Shown piece after piece: positions 10,721 to 22,790 of a stretch of DNA of 64,000 nt (positions within the stretch are counted from its first letter, which is position 1; each line of letters begins with the position of its first letter). A model generated the notes under the pieces. That model was not told the origin of the DNA. It was given only the letters and a program-made list of their open reading frames with translations, and ran no database searches. Position numbers and translations under genes: made by a program. The DNA is taken from the NCBI GenBank assembly GCA_031002005.1, contig CM061920.1:50570610-50634609 (forward strand), given 5' to 3'. This DNA comes from Vandiemenella viatica. Taxonomy: Eukaryota > Arthropoda > Insecta > Orthoptera > Morabidae.

Positions 10721-12139
10721 TATGGATTTAACAACCTTCACCAACCACTTAAATAAAACTTAATCTTCATATGTTTAATATAAACAACAAATACTACTGA
10801 TATGGTTTCTTTTCCTCTAATCTGTCTGTTTTCGCAAAATTATTTTCGGCGTTTCCTACGTTCTCCCGCCAAGAACTCAAATGTTAGAATCTCTTTTAAC
10901 TTAAAAAAAAAAAAAAAAACAATGTCAGACAAATCTTCGTTACGACTTCTATTCATTAATTTTAATTGCAGTGGAGCCATTCCCGTAGTCATGTAATTAC
11001 CACCTTTTATTTTTTTAAATTTCTTTTATAATTTGAATGTTAAATTCCTCCCACATTTACTTTTCCGATTTACAAAGCTAAGTTGACAAAGTTAATTTGT
11101 CAGTATCCCCTTTTTTATTTCATTCTAAGTTCTTACCATATCAGAATCAAATGTTTTATCCTCTCTTTATCCTGCTAGTCATTTTCCCCAATATTTTAAA
11201 ATCTTATCCTTCTTTTTATCCCGTCATATCATCTAAGTCTGTTTATGACATCTAAATTACTAAACTACACTCTCACTGCCTCTTTATGACTAACTGAAGT
11301 CATGTATCCCAGCTCCTTTTTGATGCATTGCTCGTAAGTTTCATTTATTATCACCTTGTATTAATTGAAATGAAATATATATTTTACTTTTCTCTAGCTC
11401 AATAATTTACATACCTATCTTTGTACTTTTTACGGAAATTGTATGTACGAGGTAGGTGTACCTGTGTCTAAACCTTTCCTTTAGAACCCAATATTTTGTT
11501 TCACAGTCTTCTTTTCCTTTTCGCTAATGTGAAATCCAACTTGTAGAACCTATTACTTCGTTACAGTGTGCGATAAGTTTCAGCATCTGGGTTTATTTTA
11601 AAAATTTAGCTTAATACAGTGACTCCCGTCATATCCTTGCGCTTGCGTATACTTTCACATATTAAGATAGATGCATCGCACCCTCCGCCACGAACTGTAC
11701 AGTGAATGGAGGAGTACCTACAAACAGACTTCTTTCACGTGGATTAAAGTAGCACTCGTAATTTTTTCTTTGTCTAGTGAATAAAGTCATTAATTTATGA
11801 GATGACTCAGCAGCGTAAATGATTTTTATTGTTTCCACATTAAAGCATTCGGTATGATCGTTAGAAAAAATAATACTGTATCCAACGACAAATTTGCTTC
11901 TTACAACTCCCATCATGTTGAACCTACTCTGTGAACGAACAAACATGTCATCAGTCTAACTACATCATTGACTGCGTTACTCTACAATAATGAACACATT
12001 AAAAAAAATTGTTATGAGATCTTTGGCTTTAGACAAATACTAATATAACCAACGTCGCTGTTGTACTTATTTCTAAGAGTTCAATTTACTGTCCGTTACA
12101 TGTATTGAGTTTGAGGCTGACTACCCGATACTTACAAAT
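10721..12139. other. gene-free stretch
   Basis: AT-rich. At about 11668-11730 there is a short plus-strand match (GATGCATCGCACCCTCCGCC) to the 3' untranslated segment of the CR1-like LINE at 21204 (GATGCTTAGCACCCTCTGCC), probably a tiny remnant. The minus-strand frame at 11662-11946 has no domain support. Confidence 0.4.
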
Positions 12140-12250
12140 GGAACCTGCAGATGCCTTAAAAAGGTCGTGGCCGAATTACTTACCGTTGCGCCCAGTCATC
12201 TGACTCCTCCAATAACCTCTACGAAGCGTAAAGCAATAAGAAAAAACCTT
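12140..12250 (+). mobile_element. SINE family A, 3' part only
   Basis: It contains GCCTTAAAAAGGTCGTGGCC, GAATTACTTACCG, AATAACCTCTACGAAGCGTA and AAGCAATAAG, matching the 3' third of family A. The tRNA-like head is missing. Confidence 0.65.
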
Positions 12251-12272
12251 GCTAACATGTGACAGTATCCTC

Positions 12273-12344
12273 CGCGCGAGAAATTGAATTAGGGATATTT
12301 CAGTCTCCATTCAGACGCCTTAACCACTGAGCCACCAAACCGCT
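12273..12344 (-). mobile_element. SINE family B, 5' head only
   Basis: The minus strand reads GCGGTTTGGTGGCTCAGTGG then TTAAGGCGTCTGAATGGAGA, the tRNA-like head of family B, and is lost after about 70 bases. Confidence 0.6.
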
Positions 12345-12797
12345 TTTATATAATAGTATAGAAGTATAAATTAAGTGATAGCGCATCACGGTTGGCCCTT
12401 TTGTATCTTCTGCCTATAGTTATGAGGAAGAAAATAATGACGTCACAGTAAATGAAAGATTGAAGGGACAGAGGCAGAGAAGATGCAGTTGGCTTGTTTC
12501 TATATTATTGTATTTTGAGTTGTAAACAATTGTCACTCGTTAAAAACAGAAAGTTCCTAGTAAGAACGTGGGTCGAATTTATGTAAGGAGAGTTGTTGCG
12601 GGTGTTTCGTTGGGGAACTAGTCCACCTGTTAGCGCGAGGAGGAAGACATTAAGTATGCGCCGCGCGTCCGCAGAGTATCAGCTCGCTATCCCACCTCAA
12701 GGCTGGTCTAAGTGATTGTGAGCGCTGTGAATTCATGGACCACTGTCGTGACTGAGGGCATCCTCACAAGTAAGCCACAACATCAGACACAAGCTTG
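12345..12797. other. gene-free stretch with a GC-richer patch
   Basis: 12560-12770 is richer in GC and CpG than its surroundings and has a weak donor-like site (CACAA|GTAAGC near 12769). It could be a non-coding first exon, but nothing else supports that. Confidence 0.25.
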
Positions 12798-13065
12798 TCT
12801 GACAGTAGCTCAGTGGCTAAGGTCGAAAGGTCCCCGGTTTGAATCTCTGTTTCAGTGTGGATTTTCATAGGCCCTTAACCCAATCTTCCCTTCTGGAGCA
12901 GCTTCATCTGGAATATGAAGTACGCCAAAACGCCTTCGTGGTTCGGATTCCATGGTAAACTGTAGATCCCCTTTACCGGGTGGAATTACCTGAGTGGCAA
13001 ATGAAAACTCTGTTAATCGGTGGCCAAAACCCTTGGGGAACTTCCCAGCTAATAATGCCATGTGC
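12798..13065 (+). mobile_element. SINE family B copy
   Basis: The order of blocks is CTGACAGTAGCTCAGTGGCT, GGTCCCCGGTTTGAATCTC, CAATCTTCCCTTCTGGAGCA, GTACGCCAAAACG, GGTAAACTGTAGATCCC and CCAGCTAATAATGCCATG. It matches the family along its whole length with moderate divergence. Confidence 0.8.
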
Positions 13066-14535
13066 GTAATTATTATGGGTTATGTAAGCTAATGAGTCCT
13101 GGAAGGTTATAAAAAGGAAATAAATCCTAACAAACATATGACTGAAGCAGGCAATTTATTATCACTGACCGAGTATTACTGCTTATTCTAAATAGATCAC
13201 GTTACCTTTACGTAAAATAACAGCCATCTCTTTCCTCATAATACACAACATTTATTCAATTTTTTCTTTGCACAGTTTAAATTCTCTTAAACATTTCTTG
13301 TTACATCTATACTGACAATCCATTACGTGTATCATTAATTGAAAGCGTCGCTAACGCATTCATTCTGTTCATGATGGCTCCTCCATCTCTTCTCTTGTTC
13401 TCCTCAACTTTTGTTCTGCTTATATTATGTCTTTGATATATCATCTTGGTCTCGCTTATCCTCGCTCCTTATTTAACTCAGAATAAACAATATTACTAAA
13501 AAAAATTACAAAAAACATACAAATCCTTGAAAATATATTAACAACTGTCTTTTTATCTTATTTGATTGATGTATGTCCGTTATATAATGAAAACGAATTT
13601 TCTCATAGCTTACGGAAGAGTTGTCAATGTCAGAACCTGGGGCTCAGTCTCTTATAGGATTAGGGCTTTGTGGTCATCAGAACCGGCACAGGGTATGAAA
13701 GATAGAATCGAACGGAACTCGGCCACGACCTTACGAAAATACGAACGTGGTATCCGCTTTGAGTGACTCATAGAAAAACTAAACCTGGATGACTGCAACG
13801 CAAATGGAAACAGGTTTCTTCCAAGAGGACGTTAACCGGTACTATATTGGGGGTCAGCACTTTTATAATGAAAATTTAGAAGTAATGATATTGCCTAGTT
13901 CAGTCTTCATTTACACCCTATCGATTTATGAAGGGTGTACAAGGAGTAAATTGTGTTGGCATCTGAAAGGCTTTTACACAGTTCTCAAACTTGCATTTCT
14001 GACGATATCCGCGCTGTACAAAGTGGCTGCGCATTTAAACCTGAATCAAACTCCAGAAAAGTAACAGTAGCAGTAATGACACTTCAGCAATCCTGCAGCT
14101 CATACCTAAACTCTGAATACCGACAGACCAATTCCGGCCAAGCAAGACATCAGCATTAGTCTCAATATACCAACTTTTCCGTAAACGATATCCAATGGCA
14201 TTCCTCAACATATGAGCTATTATCGCAAGTATTTAAACCTCGAAACAGTTCTGCTGTGGGTTGCGATAACTGTGGAGCTTAGAACACTCCGTAGAAATCT
14301 GTTTCTTGTATGAGGTATCTTTCACACTGCCGATGTTTTAATGCTATCCTCGAGGAGCTTTATCTAAGTCCGATCATTCAAAATTGATTCGATATTTAAA
14401 TGATGTGATTTGTCGGTTCTAAAATGTATCCTGTACAGAAGTGATCGCATTTACTTTAAGTGATATCTATGGATAAACTGAACTTCCATTTTGTAATGCA
14501 TAGGTATGAATTTGTTACGACTCAAGTAATCTGAC
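13066..14535. other. gene-free stretch
   Basis: No recognisable gene or repeat. The plus-strand frames at 13566-13766 and 13789-14064 show no domain, splice or repeat relationship I can defend. Confidence 0.4.
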
Positions 14536-14765
14536 TGAGTGTGGTGGTGTAATAGTTATCATTCTGGCCTCGCATTCGGGAGGACGGCGGTTCAAATCCC
14601 CGTCCGGGCATCCAGATTTGGCTTTTCCGTGGTTTGCCAAATCACTCCAGGCAAATGCCGGAATGCTTCCTTCAAAAGGCCATGGCCGAATTCCTTCCCA
14701 TTCCTTGCCCCGCATGCTTTCCCGTCTCTAAAGACCTCGCTGTTAACAGACATTAAAAAATCAGA
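14536..14765 (+). mobile_element. SINE family A copy
   Basis: It has GAGTGTGGTGGTGTAATAG, GGCGGTTCAAATCCCCGTCC, CACTCCAGGCAAATGCCGG and GGCCGAATTCCTTCCCATTC. It ends in a duplicated ACATTAAAAAATCAG tail instead of the usual GGCGTAAAGCC. With the inverted copy at 14816 it forms a tail-to-tail pair. Confidence 0.85.
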
Positions 14766-14815
14766 CATTAAAAAATCAAGTGATCTGTTTTTTAATTATT
14801 ATTATTTTATTGCTA

Positions 14816-15033
14816 TTCGCGTCGTAGCCTTCGAGATCATTAGAGGATTTCGGGAAAGGAACTGGAAGGAATACGGCTGTGGCCTTTTAAAGGAACCATC
14901 TCAGAATTTTCCTGGAGTGATTTCGAAAAAACCATGGAAAACCGAAATCTGGCTGGCCGGATGGGGATTCGCACCTGTGTCCTCCCGAATGCGAGGATAG
15001 AGCATTTACGATCATCCATCTCGTTCGGTAAAA
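14816..15033 (-). mobile_element. SINE family A copy
   Basis: The reverse complement of the family A pattern: GTCGTAGCCTTCGAGATCAT at the 3' end, GGAGTGATTTCG in the body, GGATGGGGATTCGCACCTG over the B-box, and TTACGATCATCCATCTCG at the 5' end. It is separated from the inverted copy at 14536 by about 50 bp. Confidence 0.85.
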
Positions 15034-16144
15034 GAGAACCAATGCATCGAACTGTGAACACAACAATATACACCCATAGTGAATTTGCTGAGGGTCATCT
15101 TTATAAATAACAGTCCCAGAATGAGCCTGAGATCTTTTTTTCAATAATAAAACACCATCTTATGATCGCAATGGCCTCTAAGGGTCTCCATTGTGAAACA
15201 AATTCTCTCCTCCTACCGCTACACTCACTACGCTGAAAGACTTTGTCTAGCTCAAACTGTTTCAAATGTCAATGAAAATCTTTGTTGTCTATCCCCAGGT
15301 GTCTCCTGGTTCCGACAACCTGGACTTGAATGTCGATGAAACAGGGTGTTTATTTTAGTTATCAATGTGAATAATAGAATTCTACAAAACACAGACAAAA
15401 TCACTGATTGGTACACGTTCGACAAATAAGCCGCCAAACGACGTTAAGGAATGCCAGTCGCAATTTTCCACTGTGTAAACAACTTGTGCGCTGCTGTGTG
15501 TCGCGGCCTGGGAGGTATGCTAGCCCGCATTCCAATGGGCGGGTCGCCCGGCCTGTGGTGTAGGCTGCATTCCATTAGGCACAGGTTTACAAACCACGCA
15601 TGCCTGGTAAAAGAATCTTATCTTGGAGCCACCCTCCCCCGCTCCAAATTTAGTGTCCTATAGATATATACGTAATAATTAATTTTAATGCGACAGATGA
15701 GCTCGTTCACTAGCACATAGTTTATAAAATCCAGACATCATTGAGGTGAGTGCGAGCTGTAACTTTTTCTCTACTGCTACACAAGCTCGATGTTTGAGTT
15801 CCTCTGGAGCTAATGAAGAAAATCACGTTTCACATAAATATTGTGTTACGAATGGCAATAGTACCATTCGTTGATAAAATATTATATTGTTTCAATTCAA
15901 CCGAATTTTAACTAAGGTTACTCTATGGAATTATTGTTTTTACTAGGTATCACATGATATTTCAACCAATTTTTACCTTTCAGTAGTGATCAGTACAAAT
16001 GCGTTTACTTGTTTATCGAAAAATAGAATCTGATCCGCGCAAAGTCCGTAAAATTATGATCTTCGAAAATGTGAAAAATGCGTTAACAAATGTACAGATA
16101 TAAAATAAAAATGAAATTCTGTTCGTTGGTAACCTCATCACTTG
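15034..16144. other. gene-free stretch
   Basis: Mostly AT-rich. A GC-rich patch at 15490-15610 carries a small internal duplication (GCATTCCAATGGGC and GCATTCCATTAGGC) but no splice or coding signal. Confidence 0.35.
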
Positions 16145-16765
16145 AGAATGACTGGACTGATTTGACTAATTTTTTTAATGTTCTTAACAGTTCGAATAAG
16201 CTTTTGAGAAAAAGAAAAATTGGAAAAATTGACCGGAAAATTGAAAAATTCCCGAAAAATTGGAATATATTATATATTTATCGAGTAGGCTACTTTTTAA
16301 AATATTCGTAATAGTCCGCGTCAGGTTTTTAGAGAGAGAAATATTTGCAAAAATGCCTGGGAAAATTGGAAAAATTGGCAAAAACTGAAAGTGCTTTTTT
16401 CGATGGACCTATTTGGCTAATTTTTTTAAATGTTCCTAATAGTCCGAATAAGGTTTTAAGGGAAAGAAAAATTGGGAAGTAGCCAGCAAAATTGGAAAAT
16501 TCGGGTAAACTTGAAAGTGCTTTTTTTTCTATGGACCAATTTAGTTTTTTTTTAGTTGTTCGTAATAGTCCGAACTTAGAAAAGTTGTCCAGAAAATCTG
16601 CAAATTATGGAAAAACCAAAAGTGCTTATTTCTATGGATTGATTGGGGTATCTTTTTAAATGTTCCTGATAGTCCGAATAACGTTTTTAGAGAAAGAAAA
16701 ATTGGAAAATTTGTTGGGAAAATTCAGGAAAAACTGAAAGTACTTTTTTTTCTATGGGTTTTTGG
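16145..16765 (+). repeat. five-unit tandem repeat, about 125 bp
   Basis: Units are anchored by TTTTTTTAATGTTC-TAATAGTCCGAATAA, GAAAGAAAAATTGGAAAA, and AAACTGAAAGTGCTTTTTT-CTATGGA. They begin near 16159, 16283, 16409, 16537 and 16643 and are 10-30 percent diverged by eye. The array immediately precedes the Helitron helicase remnant and may be part of that element. Confidence 0.75.
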
Positions 16766-16919
16766 ATGAACTCAAGACCATAACTCACGATTCTAACGAT
16801 GGATATGTGTAATTCTTTTTTTGTTTTGTTCCTTATGCTCCCGAGATGGAAATAACTCATCTGAATGTTTTCTATAGAAAAAAACTGGTAGATCTGGAGA
16901 AAAATCTGTAAACTCGCAT

Positions 16920-18000
16920 TCCAGCCTAAATTAAAATAAAATTACCATTGCTTTTATTTTTGTGTTGTTTCGCGATCTACCCAACAAATGTAGTTATTTT
17001 ATTTCTATTCCGTTGATATTAATTGAGGACATAGGCTTGATGATATCGAACAAGGTATTACCTCGATTCGTCCGATGCATGACGCATTTAATCAAGAGTT
17101 GAAACTCGGAAAACAATGTGACTGTGATGCATTCCGAGAATCAGTTCGGAATAATGTTCCGCTGCTGAATCGGCAGCAAAAATAAGCGTAAGACATTCTT
17201 TTGAAAATTGTGAACAATGGAACTAGAGGGATTTTCTTCTTGGAAGCTTCCAGTGGAAGTGGATTTTTTTTTATCTTATCAATTTTGGCAACGATTCGCT
17301 CTCAGAATGAAATTACATTTGCGCTTGCTTCATCAGGAATTGTAGCTACGTTGTTGGAAGGCGGTCAATCGGCTATTTCAGCATTCAAACTGCCGTTGAA
17401 TGTGCAAATCAATGAAGCGTAAATGTGCAACCTTTCGAAGAACTGTGCGATGGCCAAAGTTTTTGGCAGCAAAGCAAATTGATCGTATGGAAGGAATGTA
17501 CAATGGCACATAAAAAGTCCTAGGAGGCATTAGACTGAACAATGCAATATCTACGAAACAATCAACAGTAATTTGGTGGTGCAATGATCGAAATCGAAAT
17601 GTAAATAAAACACTTGAATTTCATTGAGATTTCAAATTTAATGGAAGAAGGTAAATCATTTATTTAACATGAAACTCTTACTTAATTCAATTGTGACTTA
17701 AATTTTGGGACAAAACCGCATGGATCACATTCCAGGCACATCACACATTTCACATTCGTACTGCCGATAGAATTTATTTCGTACGTAAAAAGTTCCCATT
17801 GACATACTTCTGAATGTACTCCTCCTCAAATTGAATATCCATTCAAACCATAGTTAATAAATACAATTCTCACTGAAAAATATGTTTTTCTCATTTTTAC
17901 TTTGTTTACAAATTTTCAATAGCTTTTCACCAATTCAAAAAATGATCATAAACAAATTTATTTAAATTTGGTCACGACAACGTCTCTCGGGTCAGCTAGT
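16920..18000 (+). mobile_element. degenerate Helitron, helicase remnant and 3' end
   Basis: 17030-17520 encodes a broken Pif1-type helicase as found in Helitron Rep/helicase proteins. Visible pieces are NNGTRGIFFLEASSGSGFFF, ILATIRSQNEITFALASSGI, VATLLEGGQSAISAFKLPLN, then a frameshifted AKVF continuation. The Walker A site, normally GGTGKT, reads SSGSGF, so ATP binding is lost. The right end, CTCGGGTCAGCTAGT at 17986-18000, resembles the CTAG-T terminus of insect Helitrons. The Rep nuclease domain and the 5' TC end are not seen. Active Helitrons move by rolling-circle replication without target duplications. Confidence 0.75.
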
Positions 18001-18039
18001 CAACAAAAACAAAGAGCGACCAATAGTCTTTTGTGAGAA

Positions 18040-19560
18040 TTTTGATTTAAAATTAGTATCAACCCATTTCCTGGCACTTCCACACAAGGAATAAAAACCT
18101 AGACATTCAACTAGATCATGCAGCTATCTCCGAGAAAATCCAAAAGGAAATTATTAAAGTTAAAATTAAAAGATGGTTAAGTGACTCTGATAACCATTTT
18201 TCTCTAATTAACTTTCACTCAAATAAATTAAAACCCAAAAGTCATCGAAATGTGTGAATCATCCTGAATTTTTGGAATAAAACTCTGTAACTTGTTTGCC
18301 AATATCTCCAGGCAACATTCTATTAACTGTCCAGAACCTAAAGACACACTCTTGAAAGCTGCTCAGTGCATCGGCTCACATCCGATAAAATGCAAACACA
18401 GGTGTTAGAATGAAACCTGTCAACTCAGAAATAAAGCCTTGAATTCCCATAAAACCACACAAAATTGGCTGGCATTAATTAATATACAGAAAAAATTTCA
18501 AAAACCTTTATGTTAGATTATGATAGAAAAAACGCCAGAAATTGATCAAGAGTTTAAGAAAAACAATACAAGGAACATTCAAAGAAGAATTCTCATATTA
18601 CCAGGCACCTGTTCTCTGTTTAAAATGTCCAGATGGGACTCTAGAAACAAATAACATGGACATTTGTAAGCTCCTAGCATTTTAGTTCAAAGTACTTCTA
18701 GATTGGGAACAGCATAAGGACAACTTACCTTTGAAAAATCCTCTCCAATCCAGATTCAGAACCACCCTCTTTAAAAGAAATCCAACAAATAATGAGTCTA
18801 CTTAAAAATAACAAAGCCCGAGGGGAAGATGGTATAATTGTTGAAAGGTCTAAAATGGGGGTTACGAATCTTGCTCATAAAATTCATATGATTATTGAAC
18901 ATTACTGTATCAAAGAAAAAATCCCCGAGGACGGGAGACATGCACTAATTAACCGAAATTAATAATTACAGAGGTATTTCCTTGTAACCAATTACTTACA
19001 AAATTCTATCTAGATAACTTCTCATGAGAATTGAAACACAAAGATCATCTTATCGATGAATATCTGGGAGGATTTAGAAAAGGCAGGTCATTTGCCGAAC
19101 GAATTCTAAATCTCAAAATCATCTTACAAATCGGTAAAAACAGACATTCAGTGATCACCTTTGTAGACTTCAATAAAGCTTATGACTCTATTGACATAAA
19201 AACTTATGTAAAAGAAGTAAAAGGAATAATCATTGGAAGGTTACTCAAAATAAACTTCACCTGCGGTGTTTGGCTTTTGCAGATGACCTAGCAACTCTCG
19301 CCAACAGGCAAGAAACAATCTACTCTCTTGAAAAACACGATGAAAATTCTGCTGAAACTGGACTCCAAATCTGGTATGCTAAAAACCACAAGCATCCTCG
19401 CGATACAAAGATGGACAGCTTATGAAATGCGATTTGGAAATATCTCTCAAGTAACTATAAATTCAAAAATCTAGAAGAAATTATTCAACCTACGATGCAA
19501 ATTTAATCAAATTAGAAGCATTATACGCATCGGAAACTTTGATATTTTTACAATATATAT
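18040..19560 (+). pseudogene. LINE reverse transcriptase, RTE-like, heavily mutated
   Basis: Plus-strand pieces occur in the proper order: TFKEEF and CLKCPDGTLETNN (linker), IMSLLKNNKARGEDGIIVE, NNYRGISL, GGFRKGRSFAERILNLKIIL, SVITFVDFNKAYDSI (block A) and LAFADDLATLANRQET (active site), then ETGLQIWY. The FADD aspartates are intact, but several frameshifts and stops separate the pieces. It begins directly after the Helitron 3' end. The sequence type is that of the large insect endonuclease-reverse transcriptase group usually classed with RTE. Confidence 0.8.
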
Positions 19561-19680
19561 ATAACACACACAATTAAATGAACATCTTTGGCTTCTCCAG
19601 CAGCCTCACCTACTTGTATGACGATTTTTGAAGTATTCAGTCGATAATGTAACTGATGACAAAGATCTTCATATATTTGA

Positions 19681-19960
19681 GCGGTCTGGTGTCTCAGTGG
19701 TTGGGGCATCTGACTGAAGATCGAAAGATCGCCGGTTCGAATACCTGTTTGGGCGGGAATCGACCTTTCTGTGTAATGTAAAGTACACCAGAATGCTTCC
19801 GTGGTTCGGATTGCACGATAAACTGTAATTCCCGGTAAGATTTTCGGGTTAGGTTAAGGGTAGCTGCGACAGAGGCGCATGCGCGGCACATGAAAAAACT
19901 GTCAAACAGGCGGCCTAACTACACTTCGGGACCTCCCGGCCAATAATAACATACGGCCTT
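19681..19960 (+). mobile_element. SINE family B copy
   Basis: It starts GCGGTCTGGTGTCTCAGTGG, has the B-box GCCGGTTCGAATACC, then GTACACCAGAATGCTTCCGT, GATAAACTGTAATTCCCGG, and ends CCCGGCCAATAATAACAT. A short deletion removes part of the body. Confidence 0.85.
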
Positions 19961-20814
19961 TCTTTCTTCCATGTATACCATTGATTCTTCTGCCAGACGT
20001 ACTTGTTCCGGGCCACCTCGTGTTGAGTCACCATCCATTAGACGACTCACCGTCAACTCTGTCGCATGTCCTCTCTCCATATTCATTGCAGAGAGACCTA
20101 GGACACTGATACATGACCTGGTGGCACCATCACGTGTCCTGCCCTGCCTGCCAAGTCCCGATGGTGGAAACTTGTTCCATAATCCAGCTAACACCGTGAC
20201 ACTGATGGACTCTACGACGGTGCTGCAACGACTTGAGCCAACGGGGCAGCTTTTTAAGGATACTTATTACAAGTTTTCCTGCTAATTTTAGATTAGTTTA
20301 TTATTCTTTATTGTTGTCCATAAATTGCTTTTGCAACAAAAAATCATGAAAAAACATTATTGCATTGTGACTATGTCGTCAGTAACGTGGATAAGCTGGC
20401 GAGGAGGGCGCTAATCACATCGTGCTTTTCACTAGGCACTTAACAGGCAGCAAAGAGACAAAACTCAGAGAAACTAGCACAGTATAATTCAAGCTACGGG
20501 AGCCAAAGAAATAAACTGATCTTTCGCGAACATATTGTGCTTCGGAGGTATAGAATATTTAAAATATTTCTAATTTTGTTGTTCACTACATCAGATATTA
20601 TATTTTTCTTCTTTCATACATATGCCGATACCTTCTTTCGTTAATGGAGATAAAAAATGATGTCATAACTTATACCGAATAAAACATGAAATTTTCTTCT
20701 GAAGTTTTGAAATATTTACACATTTTTAAAATCAGTTTTATCCAATCAGACGTCATCATGTTAAATTGTTTGTTTTTATAGAAATCCTAGCATGGTCGCC
20801 AGGAAATAGCGTAG
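19961..20814. other. gene-free stretch
   Basis: 19970-20260 is open on both strands (104 and 91 codons) and GC-richer than average, but has no recognisable domain, splice site or repeat relation. The remainder is AT-rich and featureless. Confidence 0.35.
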
Positions 20815-21265
20815 AAAACACTAGTGCGTCCACATTTGGAATACTGTTGTGGAATTTGGGATCCGTATCACAAGGGATTGATTGACACATTAGAGAAAGT
20901 ACAGAGAAGAGCCGCTCGATTCGTGACTTCTAGTTACAGTCCTTATGTAAGTGTCACAGAGCTGATTCGTGGGTTGGGCTGGGATTGTTTGGCGGACAGA
21001 CGACGTCGATTTCGTTTGAATTTGCTGGAGAATATGCGAAAATCTTTAAGTTACGAGTGCAACGAAATACTTCTTCCGCCAACCTATTTAGGTCGCAATG
21101 ACAGGAGGAATAAGATTAGAGAAATAAGATGCCTTACTGATTCATTTATATATTCCTTCTTTCCTCGATCTGTTCGGGATTGGAATGCGCAGAATTAGGA
21201 TTGATGCTTAGCACCCTCTGCCACCCACAGTATTTGTGATTTGCAGAGTATAGATGTAGATGTAG
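20815..21265 (+). pseudogene. CR1-like LINE, C-terminal and 3' end
   Basis: Starting KTLVRPHLEYCCGIWDPYHK, the frame runs through LEKVQRRAARFVTSSY and VSVTELIRGLGWDCLADRRR to PRSVRDWN. This is the conserved C-terminal segment of CR1-like and related LINEs. The 3' untranslated region follows, with CACCCTCTGCCACCCACAG, and the element ends in a TAGATG repeat (about 21248-21265), the simple-repeat tail typical of the group. It is 5'-truncated within ORF2, as happens when reverse transcription stops early. The reading frame itself is intact over 124 codons, so the insertion is fairly young. Confidence 0.85.
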
Positions 21266-22059
21266 ATATTGTGTGACCGTGACTTCTTGCGTCACAGATC
21301 GCTGGCGGCGCATTTGATGACAAAGTATTATGCAATCAAACTGTCAACTTTTTTTTCTTTCGATGAATTTTCCGTTGTTACCAAATTCATTGGTTCGTCA
21401 TAAGAAGAGAAACTTTTCGCTCATAGCGATAATTCTATGTTCCACAATCTCCTCGCGTCATTGGCTTCCAACTGAGTGACGAGCTCGGGTTGTAGTGAAT
21501 GACTTAAAACCCTACTGTTGGGGGATATTCGAGAATACTGTGTTTAATCGAAAGCTTTCCTTATTTTTTTCAAGCTTGTTGTTACTGAAGCCATTTCATT
21601 CTCCCTGTCATTGTCACTGTCCCTGTCACTTGGCTTACAGAATAATTTTTCAACTCAAATTCAATATCGATAAAACCATTACGGAAATGTTTTACGAACT
21701 ACTTTATAATGGCTGATCGTATTTACAGTCTTATCATTTCCGGAACTGATATGAAAACCAGTTATGCTTGCACATTATGAAGGGAAATATGACGCGTCAT
21801 GGCGAAACCAAAAGTAAAATTAGTAAAGTTAGAAATGACACATGAAAGACGATTGTTTTATTATGCATTAAAGTGATTATAAACGAGAAATCTTTTAGAC
21901 GATGAACTTGAACAAGATGCTCTAAACGCTACAATCTTAAAATACAGATAATTTCTTTTTGTTATCAGTCTTTCAACTTCTTTCTGAAATTCGCTGCCTC
22001 TTTCTGTCCTGAGCTCGATATGCAGGTGGTAACATACACCTTTACAGTATCTACTTCAA
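21266..22059. other. gene-free stretch
   Basis: No supported feature; the 73-codon frame at 21495-21716 has no domain or splice support. Confidence 0.4.
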
Positions 22060-22790
22060 ACACACTTTTACTCTGTCTACGGTTCTTTCCTTCGATGGTT
22101 CTTCAAATAAAACAAATTAATTGATCCAGTACATCTGAGAACATGACGCACCATCTTGTCTTTTCTTCTTTCATGCGAGACTCTTCCACTAACATTTTAC
22201 TTCCTTCAATTCCACCATAACAAACCATGTTCTTTCGTATTTTATCAGTCCACTAAATTCGCAACATCCTTCTACAGCACCACTGGGCTTCAATTTTCCT
22301 TCTTTCTGGCTTGCCTAAGGACCTTCATAAAGTCCTCACATACTGTTTTCGAAAGTTCTTTCCTAGTTCTTGATGAAAGTTTTAAACAAAATGAATCCTG
22401 ATAGTGCTGTTTTGTTTTTGATATACAGTTAGTAACAGTTGTGGATACAAAAATCATATGCAATTTTACTTCTAAATGCCGGAATTCACTAACATCTCCT
22501 ATCTATTATATACGATCCTATTATTTATATCTAACTATTACTGTTATTATTCATGATACATTTGATGACTAATGTCTTGCTTTGATTTGTAATGAGTACA
22601 TACCATTCCGTTGTATTTTGTTTATACCGTTCAGTAATTTCTGAATATTCTCGCTGTTCTCTGCTAGCAGGATAACGCCACCACCAAACTGGAACATAGG
22701 CCTACTCATTGTTTCTCGTTGACCATTGTGACACGTTCAGTTTTTTCACTTCCTTAATTCTTTGTACCTCATGCAACTTTAATATTAGTG
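22060..22790 (-). pseudogene. RTE-like LINE fragment, heavily decayed
   Basis: The plus-strand text parallels 9370-10010 block by block: CATCTTGTCTTTTCTTCTTTC against CATCCTGTCTCTTCTTTCTG, then TTCCTTCTTTCTGGCTTGCC against TTCCCTTCTTTCTGGTATTCC, and TCTCTGCTAGCAGGATAACG against TTCTGCTAACAAGACAATG. The reverse transcriptase active-site region is recognisable only by alignment with the better copy. Confidence 0.65.

Noticed and set aside
19919..20285. Overlapping GC-richer frames on both strands as a gene
   Set aside because: No recognisable domain or splice site, and the minus frame begins close to the end of a SINE; not enough for a call.
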